DNA of 64,000 nucleotides from an uncultured Gammaproteobacteria bacterium (GTDB lineage: Bacteria > Pseudomonadota > Gammaproteobacteria > Pseudomonadales > Pseudohongiellaceae), in assembly GCA_913048385.1 (NCBI GenBank), contig CAJWVZ010000010.1, positions 1-64,000 of the forward strand, in the 5' to 3' direction. How positions within the stretch are numbered: the stretch's first letter is position 1; the number at the start of each line of letters is the position of its first letter. Positions 31,679 to 41,968 of the stretch are shown here, in pieces. The notes beneath the pieces were generated by a model. The model did not search any database, had not been told where the DNA came from, and worked only from the letters and a program-made list of their open reading frames with translations. Both the position numbers and the translations under genes were made by a program.

Positions 31679-34600
31679 TCAATGTAAAGCAGCATGAAGC
31701 TCTTGCAAGGTATAAACATTCAGATCATTTCCATAGCGAAGAGCCTGGCATGTTGCCAGAGCACCCGCAATCGTCGTGGTGCAAAATACTCCATGTCGGA
31801 GTGCCGTGCGTCGAATCATCGAAGAATCAGCTATCGCCTGCTTACCTTCTGTCGTGTTGAAAATTAATTGAATTTCATCGTTCTTAAGCATATCGACAAT
31901 GTGAGGCCGGCCTTCGGCTACCTTGTTCACCCGAGTAACAGAAATACCGGCGTTAGAGATCACTTCTGCTGTTCCATGAGTCGCAACAATATTGTAACCC
32001 AAAGCACTAACCTTACTGGCAACCTCCACAACCGCTTTTTTATCCGCGCCTCTTACACTTATAAAAACATTACCGTGATCCGCAAATCTCTCTCCAGCTC
32101 CAAGTTGAGCTTTAGCATAAGCTTCAGCAAAGCTTTTACCTACCCCCATGACTTCCCCTGTCGATTTCATTTCCGGACCGAGAATAGGGTCAACGCCAGG
32201 GAATTTATTAAACGGAAAAATAGCTTCCTTCACTGCAAAAGTTTCAGGCACGACTTCTGTTTCGAATCCTTGCAAGGGCAGCTTCTTTCCTGCCATGCAT
32301 CTTGCTGCAACTTGAGCAAGAGAACGACCGATACATTTTGAAACAAATGGTACAGTTCGGGACGCCCGAGGATTGACCTCGATTATATAAAGTTCACCTT
32401 CTTGGTAAGCCAACTGGGTGTTCATCAAACCGATAACGCCGAGCTCAAGAGCAAGTGCCGTGACTTGCTTGCGTATAAGGTCTTGCACTTTTGCCGGTAA
32501 ATTATATGGCGGCAGGGAACATGCCGAATCTCCGGAGTGAATACCAGCCTGTTCAATGTGCTGCATGATCGCACCTACAACAACCTTTTCTCCATCACAA
32601 ACCAAATCAACGTCGATCTCAATAGCAGCATTCAAGAAATAATCTAAAAGCACTGGGCTATCATTAGAAACTTTTACGGCATCATGCATATACCGTCGAA
32701 GCTCCTCTTCGTTATAGACAATTTCCATTGCCCTACCACCTAGAACATATGAAGGGCGAACTACCAAAGGGTAAGAAATTTCTCGAGCCGCATCCATGCT
32801 CTCCTCAACACTGCGGACAGTTTTATTTGGAGGCTGCTTTAAACCTAATTTTTCAATCAATTGCTGGAATCGCTCTCGGTCTTCCGCTCTGTCGATAGCA
32901 TCAGGAGAAGTGCCAAGCACAGGGATTCCCGCGCGCTCTAAGCGTTTGACTAAATTCAAAGGTGTTTGCCCACCAAATTGAACGATAACGCCTTTTGGCT
33001 TTTCAAGAATCGCTATTTCCACCACATCCTCAAAGGTAAGAGGTTCAAAATAGAGGCGGTCAGAAATGTTGTAATCAGTAGAAACAGTCTCAGGATTACA
33101 GTTTACCATTATGGTCTCAAACCCATCCTCACGCATAGCGAGCGCGGCATGGACACAGCAATAATCAAATTCAATTCCTTGGCCAATTCGGTTAGGCCCT
33201 CCACCGAGCACCATTATTTTGTCCTTATTAGACGGCAGCGCCTCACACTCTTCTTCGTAGGTGGAATACAGATAAGCAGTCGATGATTCGAACTCCGCCG
33301 CACAAGTATCTACCCTTTTGTAAACTGGCCTCACCCCCAGCTCATGTCGGTATTCTTGAACAGAATCCTCATCAGCACCGTGCAAAAGCTTTGCGATGCG
33401 TTCATCAGCAAAACCCTGACGCTTGAGCGATCTCATCTCCGAAAAACCAATAGACGACAGCTTCCTGCCCTCGAGACTTGATTCAACATGAACCAGATCC
33501 TGAATTTGAATCAAAAACCATGGGTCTATGTTTGTCAGATTGTAAACAGTCTCTAACGTCCACTTCTCTCTAAAAGCATCAGCTACATACCAGATACGTT
33601 GCGCACCTGGCTCTGTTAGCTCTCGGGTAAGAATTTCTCTGGAATCACTCAATTCTGTGTCGAGAGTGGAATCTAAGCCTGAAACACCGACTTCTAATCC
33701 CCTCAAAGCCTTCTGCAAGGACTCTTGAAATGTCCTGCCAATCGCCATGACCTCACCAACAGATTTCATCTGCGTCGCAATTCGATCATCAGCCTCGGGA
33801 AATTTTTCAAAAGTAAAACGAGGGACTTTGGTTACCACATAATCTATCGAGGGCTCAAAAGATGAAGGTGTAGCGCCACCCGTTATCTCATTTGATAGTT
33901 CATCCAAAGTAAATCCGATCGCAAGCTTTGCGGCAACTCGAGCAATAGGAAAACCAGTTGCTTTCGAAGCAAGGGCCGACGACCTCGAAACTCGGGGATT
34001 CATTTCGATGATTACTAATCGCCCATCAACCGGATTGACGCCAAACTGCACGTTGGACCCGCCTGTCTCAACTCCTATCTCTCTAAGAATGTTCAGAGAA
34101 GCATTTCTAAGAATTTGATATTCTTTATCCGTTAGAGTCTGCGCTGGGGCTACCGTTATCGAATCGCCTGTGTGAACTCCCATTGCGTCAAAATTTTCAA
34201 TGGAGCATACGATAATACAGTTGTCTTTTGTGTCACGTACGACTTCCAGCTCAAATTCTTTCCAACCGATCAGCGATTCGTCAATCAACAGCTCATTTGT
34301 CGGCGAAAGGTCAAAGCCTCGCGTACATATTTCTTCGAACTCTTCTCTGTTATAAGCAATGCCACCTCCGCTACCCCCCATCGTAAACGAGGGGCGAATA
34401 ATGCAAGGGAATCCAATTTCTTCAAGAGCCTCTTGAGCCTCTGCTGTGTCATGAGCTATTCGATGACGAGGAGTTTCTAGCCCAATCGACTTCATCGCTT
34501 GATCAAATAACTCTCTGTCCTCAGCCTTATCAATGGCTTCACAATTTGCTCCAATCAGCTCGACCGAATGCTTCGCTAAAACCCCGTGACGATTTAAATC

Positions 34601-34900
34601 AAGTGCGCAATTCAAGGCAGTCTGCCCTCCCATCGTTGGGAGAATGGCATCCGGTTTCTCTCTCTCAATAATTTTTTCAACAATGTGCCAAGTGACAGGC
34701 TCGATATAAGTCGCATCAGCCATTGTCGGATCAGTCATAATTGTTGCGGGGTTAGAATTTACGAGAATAACCCGCAACCCTTCTTCCTTAAGAGCCTGGC
34801 ACGCTTGAGTTCCAGAGTAGTCAAATTCACAGGCCTGCCCAATCACAATTGGACCGGCACCCAAAATTAGAACACTTCGAATATCTTTACGCTTAGGCAT
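31679..34900 (-). CDS. carB: Carbamoyl-phosphate synthase large subunit
   Basis: 1073 residues, full length. Two ATP-grasp halves, each beginning with a glycine-rich segment ([20 protein letters not shown] and [19 protein letters not shown]) and each with the GGSGGG/GGRAME-type loop; the C-terminal methylglyoxal-synthase-like domain carries allosteric sites ([11 protein letters not shown]). With CarA it makes carbamoyl phosphate for arginine and pyrimidines. Gap to carA is 3 nt, so co-translated. Confidence 0.98.
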   Translation of the reverse strand: MPKRKDIRSVLILGAGPIVIGQACEFDYSGTQACQALKEEGLRVILVNSNPATIMTDPTMADATYIEPVTWHIVEKIIEREKPDAILPTMGGQTALNCALDLNRHGVLAKHSVELIGANCEAIDKAEDRELFDQAMKSIGLETPRHRIAHDTAEAQEALEEIGFPCIIRPSFTMGGSGGGIAYNREEFEEICTRGFDLSPTNELLIDESLIGWKEFELEVVRDTKDNCIIVCSIENFDAMGVHTGDSITVAPAQTLTDKEYQILRNASLNILREIGVETGGSNVQFGVNPVDGRLVIIEMNPRVSRSSALASKATGFPIARVAAKLAIGFTLDELSNEITGGATPSSFEPSIDYVVTKVPRFTFEKFPEADDRIATQMKSVGEVMAIGRTFQESLQKALRGLEVGVSGLDSTLDTELSDSREILTRELTEPGAQRIWYVADAFREKWTLETVYNLTNIDPWFLIQIQDLVHVESSLEGRKLSSIGFSEMRSLKRQGFADERIAKLLHGADEDSVQEYRHELGVRPVYKRVDTCAAEFESSTAYLYSTYEEECEALPSNKDKIMVLGGGPNRIGQGIEFDYCCVHAALAMREDGFETIMVNCNPETVSTDYNISDRLYFEPLTFEDVVEIAILEKPKGVIVQFGGQTPLNLVKRLERAGIPVLGTSPDAIDRAEDRERFQQLIEKLGLKQPPNKTVRSVEESMDAAREISYPLVVRPSYVLGGRAMEIVYNEEELRRYMHDAVKVSNDSPVLLDYFLNAAIEIDVDLVCDGEKVVVGAIMQHIEQAGIHSGDSACSLPPYNLPAKVQDLIRKQVTALALELGVIGLMNTQLAYQEGELYIIEVNPRASRTVPFVSKCIGRSLAQVAARCMAGKKLPLQGFETEVVPETFAVKEAIFPFNKFPGVDPILGPEMKSTGEVMGVGKSFAEAYAKAQLGAGERFADHGNVFISVRGADKKAVVEVASKVSALGYNIVATHGTAEVISNAGISVTRVNKVAEGRPHIVDMLKNDEIQLIFNTTEGKQAIADSSMIRRTALRHGVFCTTTIAGALATCQALRYGNDLNVYTLQELHAALH

Positions 34901-34903
34901 GAC

Positions 34904-36070
34904 TCAAATCGGTTCCCTATCACGGTTTTTTGAACCAGCGTTTTCAGAGATTAAATCTATGAAATGATCAAACAAAAAATCTACATCTTGAGGCCCTGGA
35001 CTGGCTTCCGGATGACCTTGAAAGCCAAAGGCTGGATTATCTTTACATTCAAACCCTTGCAAAGAATCATCAAAAAGAGACTTAAAAGTTACCTCAAGAT
35101 TAGCCGGCAATGTGTCAGGATTCACAGCAAAACCATGATTTTGGCTTGTTATAAACACTCGTCCGTCCCTCAGGTTTTGAACAGGGTGATTCCCTCCATG
35201 ATGCCCCAGCCTCATTTTTAGAGTTCTGGCACCACATGCGATTGCCAACAGCTGATAGCCAAGGCAAATTCCAAACAAGGGCACTTTTTTTTCAAGAAAT
35301 ACTTGAATAGCTTCGATCGCATAATCACATGGCTCAGGGTCACCAGGCCCGTTAGAGAGGAAAATACCGTCCGGTGACATTTCCAATACCTCTGTTGCGC
35401 CGGTGGTTGCAGGTACAACAATCACCTCACACTCACGCTCACTCAGCATCCTCAAAATGTTATGTTTAACTCCAAAATCGTAAGCGACGACTTTGTATTT
35501 GGTTTTGGTATTTGATGAAAATCCCTCTCTACGATTCCACTCTCCAATGTTCCATTCAAATGGTAATTGAGTAGTCACATGTTTAGCTAGGTCCATTCCT
35601 TGCAGACCTTGGAATTCCCTAGCTAAAGCTATAGCGCCCTCATCGCCTAACTTTGTATAAGCGTCCCCTGACACAATAGCGCCGTTCAATGGGCCAACAT
35701 CTCGTAATCTCCTCGTCAAACGTCGCGTGTCGATTTCGGCTATAGCGACTATTTTTTTTTCGGTCAGAAAAGCTTCTAAGGATTGTTTCATCCGCCAATT
35801 GCTTGCTGTTAACGGAAGGTCCCGAATAATCACTCCGGCGCCCCAAATCTCTAAGGACTCCATATCTTCCAAATTGATTCCGGTATTACCGATATGAGGA
35901 TATGTGAAAGTTATAATTTGACGCGCATACGACGGGTCAGTAATGATCTCTTGGTAACCGGTCATCGAAGTGTTAAAAACCACCTCTCCACTGGATTGCC
36001 CTCGCGCTCCAAAAGACCGTCCTCGGAATAAACTCCCGTCCTCTAACGCTAAAATTGCCACTTCAGACAC
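34904..36070 (-). CDS. carA: Carbamoyl-phosphate synthase small subunit
   Basis: 388 residues. N-terminal domain [15 protein letters not shown] and [21 protein letters not shown]-terminal class I glutaminase with nucleophile GICLGYQLL and His/Glu in [13 protein letters not shown]. Delivers ammonia to CarB. A clear bidirectional hairpin terminator lies 114 bp upstream (36184-36220), separating it from dapB. Confidence 0.98.
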   Translation of the reverse strand: MSEVAILALEDGSLFRGRSFGARGQSSGEVVFNTSMTGYQEIITDPSYARQIITFTYPHIGNTGINLEDMESLEIWGAGVIIRDLPLTASNWRMKQSLEAFLTEKKIVAIAEIDTRRLTRRLRDVGPLNGAIVSGDAYTKLGDEGAIALAREFQGLQGMDLAKHVTTQLPFEWNIGEWNRREGFSSNTKTKYKVVAYDFGVKHNILRMLSERECEVIVVPATTGATEVLEMSPDGIFLSNGPGDPEPCDYAIEAIQVFLEKKVPLFGICLGYQLLAIACGARTLKMRLGHHGGNHPVQNLRDGRVFITSQNHGFAVNPDTLPANLEVTFKSLFDDSLQGFECKDNPAFGFQGHPEASPGPQDVDFLFDHFIDLISENAGSKNRDREPI

Positions 36071-36183
36071 GGACTTTGGGCCCCCTGCTTTAAATTTCGA
36101 AAAAGTTTCACTGCAAACGCTTCGTCAAAAAAATCTGGCTTTTCATGCATCGACTCGAAATTTACTGCGGACTGTCGGCATAA

Positions 36184-36220
36184 AAAAAGCGGAGGGAAGA
36201 ATCTCTTCACTCCGCTTTTT
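36184..36220 (-). terminator. Rho-independent terminator behind dapB
   Basis: Arms AAAAAGCGGAG (36184-36194) and CTCCGCTTTTT (36210-36220) with inner GAAGA/TCTTC pairing; on the minus strand it is followed by a run of seven T. Ends dapB transcription before carA; symmetric enough to work in both directions. Confidence 0.85.
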
Positions 36221-36335
36221 GGAAATCGCAAAGGTTACAGCAATCATCTTACTGAGGGGAGAGTTTAAAGATAAACCCCTACGCTTGTCTATGCTGGAAA
36301 CCGTTATCACAAAAAAAAATCAAACTCTTGCAAAT

Positions 36336-37130
36336 TTAAAGGTCAAGGACATCCTCCATCGAATACATTCCTGGTTTGCGACCTACAATCCAGGAAGCAG
36401 CGCGCAAGGCTCCACTGGCGAAAGTCATTCGATTTGTTGCCTTGTGGGTGATTTCAACCCTTTCTCCGAGACCCGCAAACGTAACCGTATGATCTCCAAT
36501 AATATCTCCGCCTCGTAAAGACGAAAATCCAATAGTGCCTTTTACTCTTTCGTTTAGTTGACCACTGCGATCGTATACACCGCAATCGTCGAGAACACGA
36601 TCCGTAGCGCACGCGACAACCCGCCCCATTTCAAGCGCTGTCCCCGAGGGAGCGTCTTTTTTAAATCTGTGATGTGCTTCTGTTATTTCAATATCTACAT
36701 CTTGACCAAGCGCCAAAGCTGCTTGCTTGAGGAGTTTAAGACAAACGGTTACACCAATACTCATATTCGCGGCTAGAACAATAGGCACTGTTGCTTGTTG
36801 AAAAGCTAAAATTTGGTCCCCATCGAAACCAGTGGTTCCTACAACCATTGCCTTAGAATGAGTTTCACAAATCTTTAAATGGGCTGAGGCTGATACTGGT
36901 GTTGTGAAGTCGACTAGGACATCGAACTCTGCCGAACTAACATCCAGAGAATCAGTCGCGAGTACTCCAATAGCCTTACCAACAGAGAACAAGCCAGCGT
37001 CAGTGCCAACGGCAGGATCACCTGGCGACACGATAGCACAAACTAATCGTAGATCTTCACTAGTTAATAATGCCTCCAGCAAAGCTCTGCCCATCCTGCC
37101 AGACGCACCAGCAATCGCTACTCGAATCAT
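36336..37130 (-). CDS. dapB: 4-hydroxy-tetrahydrodipicolinate reductase
   Basis: 264 residues from ATG 37130 (MIRVAIAGASGRMGRALL); a TTG at 37145 is an alternative. NAD(P)H-binding GASGRMG, VDFTTP, GTTGF, catalytic-site EAHHRFKKDAPSGTAL. Reduces the DapA product to tetrahydrodipicolinate for lysine and diaminopimelate. Upstream lies the TonB-receptor fragment rather than dnaJ, which adjoins dapB in some relatives. Confidence 0.96.
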   Translation of the reverse strand: MIRVAIAGASGRMGRALLEALLTSEDLRLVCAIVSPGDPAVGTDAGLFSVGKAIGVLATDSLDVSSAEFDVLVDFTTPVSASAHLKICETHSKAMVVGTTGFDGDQILAFQQATVPIVLAANMSIGVTVCLKLLKQAALALGQDVDIEITEAHHRFKKDAPSGTALEMGRVVACATDRVLDDCGVYDRSGQLNERVKGTIGFSSLRGGDIIGDHTVTFAGLGERVEITHKATNRMTFASGALRAASWIVGRKPGMYSMEDVLDL

Positions 37131-37169
37131 CTTTACATTACCCAAAGTTTTTTTATAGAGGGAGGAAAT

Positions 37170-38045
37170 CTAAAATTTGTACTTAATAGAGCCGTAAGCT
37201 ACTCGACCATTTTGGTCCAAAATACGGGTTGCTGCATTCAAAATCTGCGTGCCCTTTTCGTTGAATATATTTCGAATGCCAAACGAAATCACTGCTCGGT
37301 CTTGGGCGCCCGACTTAACGTTATAGTCGTAGCTTAAATCTAAGGTCGTCAAGTTTTTAACCAACGTATTGATCTCATCCATATCAAGATCGTTAATATC
37401 CTTGTAAGAATCAAAGTAATTTGTAATTGCACTCGCTGTGTGGTTACCAAACTTCCACGCGAGCATCAGGCTAGTTTGCAATTCGGGGCTCAACATCCGT
37501 TCTTCAGGAGCCCCAAACTCTTCTTTTCCTAGATCCAGTAAAAATGAGCTGTTTTTGAATTGATCAACATAGGTGGTTTTACTGCTGAGAGTGAATTCTC
37601 CGAACCGGTCGGTGCTCCATCCGTAAGAAGCGCCAACATCAAAACCTGATGATTTTAGATCATCACCTATTATGGGATTCTCAAGATCAAAATCTCGGAG
37701 CGAAGACTCATCTGCATATAAGTTTGTTTTAGTGTCAGGCTCTACTGAGGGAGGCGTCGAGAGCTGCATCTGCCACGCGTCAGCGATTAAGCTCAGCCCC
37801 TCAACAGGTTCCAATCTCATTCCTAAATTAAAATTAAGCGCTTTGTTGACTAGATCGCCCTCTAGTGAGTGTTCGCTTACCCTGCGCTCTATATTAAATA
37901 GAGGAGAAGACTGGAAAAGCGAGGAAGGCGACTGAGCAGTTGATTCGTCTATCCAGAGGCCCACATCATCCTGCGCGAAAGCCAACCCAAAAGGTATCGA
38001 GATCGCTAAATATATGAAAAATAGCTCACCCTTTCGCTTGCGCAT
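37170..38045 (-). CDS. Orphan TonB-receptor-like beta-barrel fragment, secreted
   Basis: 291 residues from ATG 38045 with its own signal peptide (KGELFFIYLAISIPFGLAFA); the in-frame extension to 38099 is not needed. The mature part resembles the last third of TonB-dependent receptors: GMRLEPVEGLSLIADAWQMQL, YGWSTDRFGEFTLSSKTTYV, AISFGIRNIFNEKGTQILNAA and the C-terminal strand RVAYGSIKYKF ending in Phe. There is no plug domain or TonB box. Either a deletion derivative that keeps the signal peptide and final strands, or a small barrel that evolved from such a receptor. The reading frame is intact over 290 codons, which favours a functional protein. Confidence 0.65.
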   Translation of the reverse strand: MRKRKGELFFIYLAISIPFGLAFAQDDVGLWIDESTAQSPSSLFQSSPLFNIERRVSEHSLEGDLVNKALNFNLGMRLEPVEGLSLIADAWQMQLSTPPSVEPDTKTNLYADESSLRDFDLENPIIGDDLKSSGFDVGASYGWSTDRFGEFTLSSKTTYVDQFKNSSFLLDLGKEEFGAPEERMLSPELQTSLMLAWKFGNHTASAITNYFDSYKDINDLDMDEINTLVKNLTTLDLSYDYNVKSGAQDRAVISFGIRNIFNEKGTQILNAATRILDQNGRVAYGSIKYKF

Positions 38046-38162
38046 CACCAAATTCCTTTTACCGTCACCATTTTTACACATAACAAAGCGCATCCACACG
38101 TGAGCTGAAACCTTAGCACCTAAGGAACAAAAATTGAATCCCGAAAAAACAATCTATAACCA

Positions 38163-38699
38163 TTAGCGCGTATTTTTTAAAACCAATAAAGCGTTCTTAA
38201 GTTCCGATACAGTTTTATCGCTGCCAGGAAATATCATTTTTGGTCGAAGTTCCGCCAGCGGCTCAAGGACAAAGGTTCTGTTCAATGCTCTTTGATGCGG
38301 AATTACCAAACCGGGCAAATCAATTTTAGAAGAACCGTAGGTAATGATATCTAAATCAATGGCTCTAGAATGATAGTGAGTGCTCGCATACTTTTCGTCG
38401 CCTGTAAGCTCGCAACGACCAAGCTCTGACTCAAATCGTTTTAAAACTCGAAGTAATCGGATTGGGCTCCAATCATCGTCGAGTGTTATTACCACAACAG
38501 CATTTAGGAAGTTGGGGGCGCCGGGCTCTAGCCCTTCAGCTTTGGTCCTAAAAAAAGAAGAAGCTTCAGGGATACCCTCACTAATACGATCAAGTTTTTC
38601 AAGAGCCTTCGCTAATAATTGCGCGGGTTGGCCATGCTTACTCGGTATATTAGAACCTAACGCAATAATTGACTCAGTTTTGTTAAGTATTTTCGTCAT
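38163..38699 (-). CDS. folK: 2-amino-4-hydroxy-6-hydroxymethyldihydropteridine pyrophosphokinase
   Basis: 178 residues from ATG 38699 ([17 protein letters not shown]), which overlaps the end of hemE by 17 nt. HPPK motifs: ALGSN at the start, FLNAVVVI, and the ATP/Mg site [11 protein letters not shown], followed by [21 protein letters not shown]. Transfers pyrophosphate to the pterin before FolP acts. Coupled to hemE; separate from folP at 27044. Confidence 0.95.
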   Translation of the reverse strand: MTKILNKTESIIALGSNIPSKHGQPAQLLAKALEKLDRISEGIPEASSFFRTKAEGLEPGAPNFLNAVVVITLDDDWSPIRLLRVLKRFESELGRCELTGDEKYASTHYHSRAIDLDIITYGSSKIDLPGLVIPHQRALNRTFVLEPLAELRPKMIFPGSDKTVSELKNALLVLKNTR

Positions 38700-39801
38700 G
38701 ATACTGAGCTGAGAGCTCATGCACTGCTTCAACAAATATTCCAACATTTTCCGGAGGAACGCCCGGGGTTATGCCATGTCCTAGGTTGAATATATGCCCC
38801 TCACCCGCTCCAAAACTTGACAATATTGAGCCTATCTCCGATCTTATCACCTCCTCAGTTGCATAAAGAATCGAAGGATCTAAATTGCCCTGTAAAGCCA
38901 CCTTCGTTCCGACCCGACCTCTCGCGCGGCCAATCTCGGTGCTCCAATCTAACCCTAAAGCAGTCGCGCCTGCCTCAGCTTGAAGTTCCAACCATTGGCC
39001 ACCACCTTTTGTGAAAATAATAACCGGGACCGCACGCCCCTCAGATTGTCGTCTAAGTTTTTTAATGATTTTTCTCATATATTTTAACGAAAACTCTTGG
39101 TAAGCAGCGCTTGTTAGCAGCCCTCCCCAGGTATCAAAAATTTGAACAGCTTGGGCACCTGCAGTAATTTGAGCATTCAAATAATCAACAATTACCACAG
39201 TTAATTTTTCCAGAAGGAGATGCATGTCAGTCGGATGATTGTACAAAAACTGCTTTGCCTCCCGAAAATCCTTACTACTTCCGCCTTCAATCATGTAGGT
39301 CGCAAGAGTCCACGGGCTTCCGGCGAAACCAATAAGAGGAACACTGCCATCAAGCTCTCTGCGAATCAGTGAAACTGCATCCGTCACGTAAGTTAAATCA
39401 CGAGATATATTAACGTCCGGTATCTTCTCAACATCTTTTCCAGTCCTAATAACTTTCCGGAATTTCGGACCCTCTCCCTCCACAAAATACAAGCCCTGTC
39501 CCATCGCGTCTGGGATAGTAAGAATGTCAGAAAACAAAATCGCCGCATCTAATTCATATCGTCTAAGGGGTTGCAACGTGACTTCGCAAGCCAATTTTGG
39601 GTTCTTGCATAAACTCATAAAGTCGCCGGCTTCCGAACGCACCTCTCTGTACTCGGGAAGATAACGACCTGCTTGTCTCATAAGCCATACAGGGGTTTTA
39701 TCGACTGGCTCTCGAAACAACGCTTTAAGGAATCTGTCGTTTCTCAAAACAGGCATCTCAGAGTTTATTTCTTTAGTCTGATCGTCATAAATTTGTGCCA
39801 A
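38683..39801 (-). CDS. hemE: Uroporphyrinogen decarboxylase
   Basis: 372 residues. Start TTG 39801, fixed by a strong GGAGGTGA six nt upstream; gives an N-terminal extension of about 17 residues before the family start [33 protein letters not shown] (core [16 protein letters not shown]). Also [16 protein letters not shown] and [16 protein letters not shown]. Converts uroporphyrinogen III to coproporphyrinogen III in heme synthesis. Downstream of aroB after 204 bp. Confidence 0.96.
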   Translation of the reverse strand: MAQIYDDQTKEINSEMPVLRNDRFLKALFREPVDKTPVWLMRQAGRYLPEYREVRSEAGDFMSLCKNPKLACEVTLQPLRRYELDAAILFSDILTIPDAMGQGLYFVEGEGPKFRKVIRTGKDVEKIPDVNISRDLTYVTDAVSLIRRELDGSVPLIGFAGSPWTLATYMIEGGSSKDFREAKQFLYNHPTDMHLLLEKLTVVIVDYLNAQITAGAQAVQIFDTWGGLLTSAAYQEFSLKYMRKIIKKLRRQSEGRAVPVIIFTKGGGQWLELQAEAGATALGLDWSTEIGRARGRVGTKVALQGNLDPSILYATEEVIRSEIGSILSSFGAGEGHIFNLGHGITPGVPPENVGIFVEAVHELSAQYHDENT

Positions 39802-40005
39802 AACGCGTCACCTCCAAAATGTCTTTGAAAATAAAGATAGTACTCCTAAAAACAACAAAAAGGCTCCGATGTTTGGAAGTTTTACAGATGTGACTCTGGC
39901 CTGTGAAGAGAACTAATCTCAACCTAATACATTCAATTACTTCGAAGACCAAACACCACGACAACGATAAACGAAATGCAGTGTTTTAGAACCGAAAATG
40001 ATATG

Positions 40006-41100
40006 TTAATCCTCGCACAGCGAAGATCCCGCACCAAGGGTAGCACGTAATAAATTAATTGGAATTTCTGAGCTTATTCCCGCATCCCCAACGGCATGGA
40101 GCAAGATGAATTTCAATATGTTGTTTTCTGTTTTCTTGTCAGAAGCCATGAATTCAAGGAATTGCTCAACGCTGATTTTATCTGGAGGAACTATATTTAA
40201 TTGGAAATTGTTCTCAAGCACTTGCCTCACTCGAAAAGCTTCGCTCGATGAAATCCAGCCAACACGCAACGAAAGGTCTGCGGCCATCACCATCCCCATC
40301 GCAACTGCCTCACCATGAAGCACATTGCCGAAACCCATTGCTGCCTCAATGGCATGACCGAACGTATGACCGAAGTTCAATAAAGCCCGAGCACCAGCCT
40401 CTCGCTCATCTTTCGCGACAATCTCAGCTTTTATTTCACAACTACGCTTTATTACACTCGTCATAAGCGCAGGTTCTTTTTGAAGAAGCTCAGAGCTGTT
40501 CGAATCAAGCCACTCAAAAAAGTCTAGATCGTTTATTAATCCGTACTTGAGGACCTCTGCAAACCCGGCCTTAAGCTCTCGTTGCGGCAACGTTGAGAGA
40601 ACGCTTGTATCCGCAATCACACACCTCGGCTGATAGAAAGCGCCTATCATATTCTTACCAAGCTCATGATTTACACCAGTTTTTCCACCGACTGATGAAT
40701 CTACTTGTGAAAGCAAAGTCGTTGGCACCTGTACGAAATCAATTCCCCTTAGATATGTTGCAGCAACGAACCCAGTTATGTCGCCCACCACTCCACCACC
40801 TAGAGCAACAAGCGTCGTTTTTCGATCATATTTTCCCTCTAATAAAAATTTATAAATTACGTTTATTGTTTCTAGTGTTTTAAAGCTTTCTCCATCCTGT
40901 AAAACCACTTGACTGCAACTTCGATCAGAAAAAAATGACTTTGCTTTCTCTAGATAAAGAGGCGAAACGACGGTGTTCGTGACAATTACAACTCGCCCCT
41001 CATTAATGTTCATGGGAATCAAATGTGATTGAGCAAGCAACTCTGACCCGATAAAAATTGGATAACTCCTCTCACCGAGATCTACAATTATCTTCTGCAT
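40006..41100 (-). CDS. aroB: 3-dehydroquinate synthase
   Basis: 364 residues. NAD-binding GGGVVGDITGFVAATYLRG, DSSVGGKTGVNHELGKNMIG, metal ligands Glu (FAEVLKYGLI) and His (NFGHTFGHAIEAAMG, HGEAVAMGM). Second step of the shikimate pathway. Follows aroK by 76 bp on the same strand; the damX-like gene often found behind aroB is absent and hemE follows instead. Confidence 0.97.
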   Translation of the reverse strand: MQKIIVDLGERSYPIFIGSELLAQSHLIPMNINEGRVVIVTNTVVSPLYLEKAKSFFSDRSCSQVVLQDGESFKTLETINVIYKFLLEGKYDRKTTLVALGGGVVGDITGFVAATYLRGIDFVQVPTTLLSQVDSSVGGKTGVNHELGKNMIGAFYQPRCVIADTSVLSTLPQRELKAGFAEVLKYGLINDLDFFEWLDSNSSELLQKEPALMTSVIKRSCEIKAEIVAKDEREAGARALLNFGHTFGHAIEAAMGFGNVLHGEAVAMGMVMAADLSLRVGWISSSEAFRVRQVLENNFQLNIVPPDKISVEQFLEFMASDKKTENNILKFILLHAVGDAGISSEIPINLLRATLGAGSSLCED

Positions 41101-41176
41101 TTTGCATTCCTTTAGTCTTGCAACTTTCGCTCAATTCTCGGGGTTGTATCTAGCAGGAAGCGTGAACCCTGCGTCT

Positions 41177-41701
41177 TTAACGAGAGATTTTTTTTAATTG
41201 TCGGTGAATTTCTTTGGCTATGAATCTAGCATTGCGGCCGTTCGTTTCAATACTGATATCAGATACTTCTTTATATAATGGATCTCTAATTGCAAAAAGC
41301 TGACGGATTTTAGTCTCTCTGTCTTCGACCTGAAGCAATGGCCTTGAATTATCCCCGCTCATTCGCCGAATTTGTTGATCGATTGAGGCTCGTAAATAAA
41401 CGACATCTCCTCTCTCACGAAGCATACGTCTGCTTTCTTCAGCAGTAACAGAACCTCCACCCGTTGCAAGGACAATATTTTCCTTGCTGGTTAGAAAATC
41501 AATCATTTTTCTTTCACGCTTCCGGAAGCCCACCTCCCCTTCCACATCAAAAATCCAGGGAATATCTGCGCCAGTTGCTTTCTCTATTTCAGCATCGGAA
41601 TCAAAAAAATCTTGCCGCAACAGCTCTCCCAATAATCGACCGACCGTCGTTTTACCAGCCCCCATAGGTCCGACTAAAAAAACGTTTTTTCTATCAAGCA
41701 T
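41177..41701 (-). CDS. aroK: Shikimate kinase
   Basis: 174 residues. P-loop LVGPMGAGKTTVGR, shikimate-binding DSDAEIEKATG and GEVGFRKRERK, GGGSV, lid REERGD-like segment (RRMLRERGDVVYL). Phosphorylates shikimate. First gene of aroK-aroB; divergent from mrcA with 267 bp between them. Confidence 0.97.
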   Translation of the reverse strand: MLDRKNVFLVGPMGAGKTTVGRLLGELLRQDFFDSDAEIEKATGADIPWIFDVEGEVGFRKRERKMIDFLTSKENIVLATGGGSVTAEESRRMLRERGDVVYLRASIDQQIRRMSGDNSRPLLQVEDRETKIRQLFAIRDPLYKEVSDISIETNGRNARFIAKEIHRQLKKISR

Positions 41702-41968
41702 AATAACTAGCTATCCAATCCATTGGGGTCCAAAACGCTCTACGAGCGAATTCTTGTCAGCCTTTCAATGTCCATCTTTTCAGACATTTTTTTACACGGC
41801 CTTAAAGCGATTATTAATCATTTAAAAAAACAGTATAGCAGTGTATAAAACAAGTATCTGTCATGTGTCACAAATAACTTCGTTACTAGAACCGAAACCA
41901 AAACGTCGTGACAAAAGGGCAGCGTCTAGCACTTCGCGTTTTTTGAGTAAGCACAGGGACCAAAATAA

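Noticed and set aside
35970-36518. 182-codon plus-strand ORF across carA/dapB
   Set aside because: Shadow of the minus-strand genes that spans the dapB terminator; no domain features.
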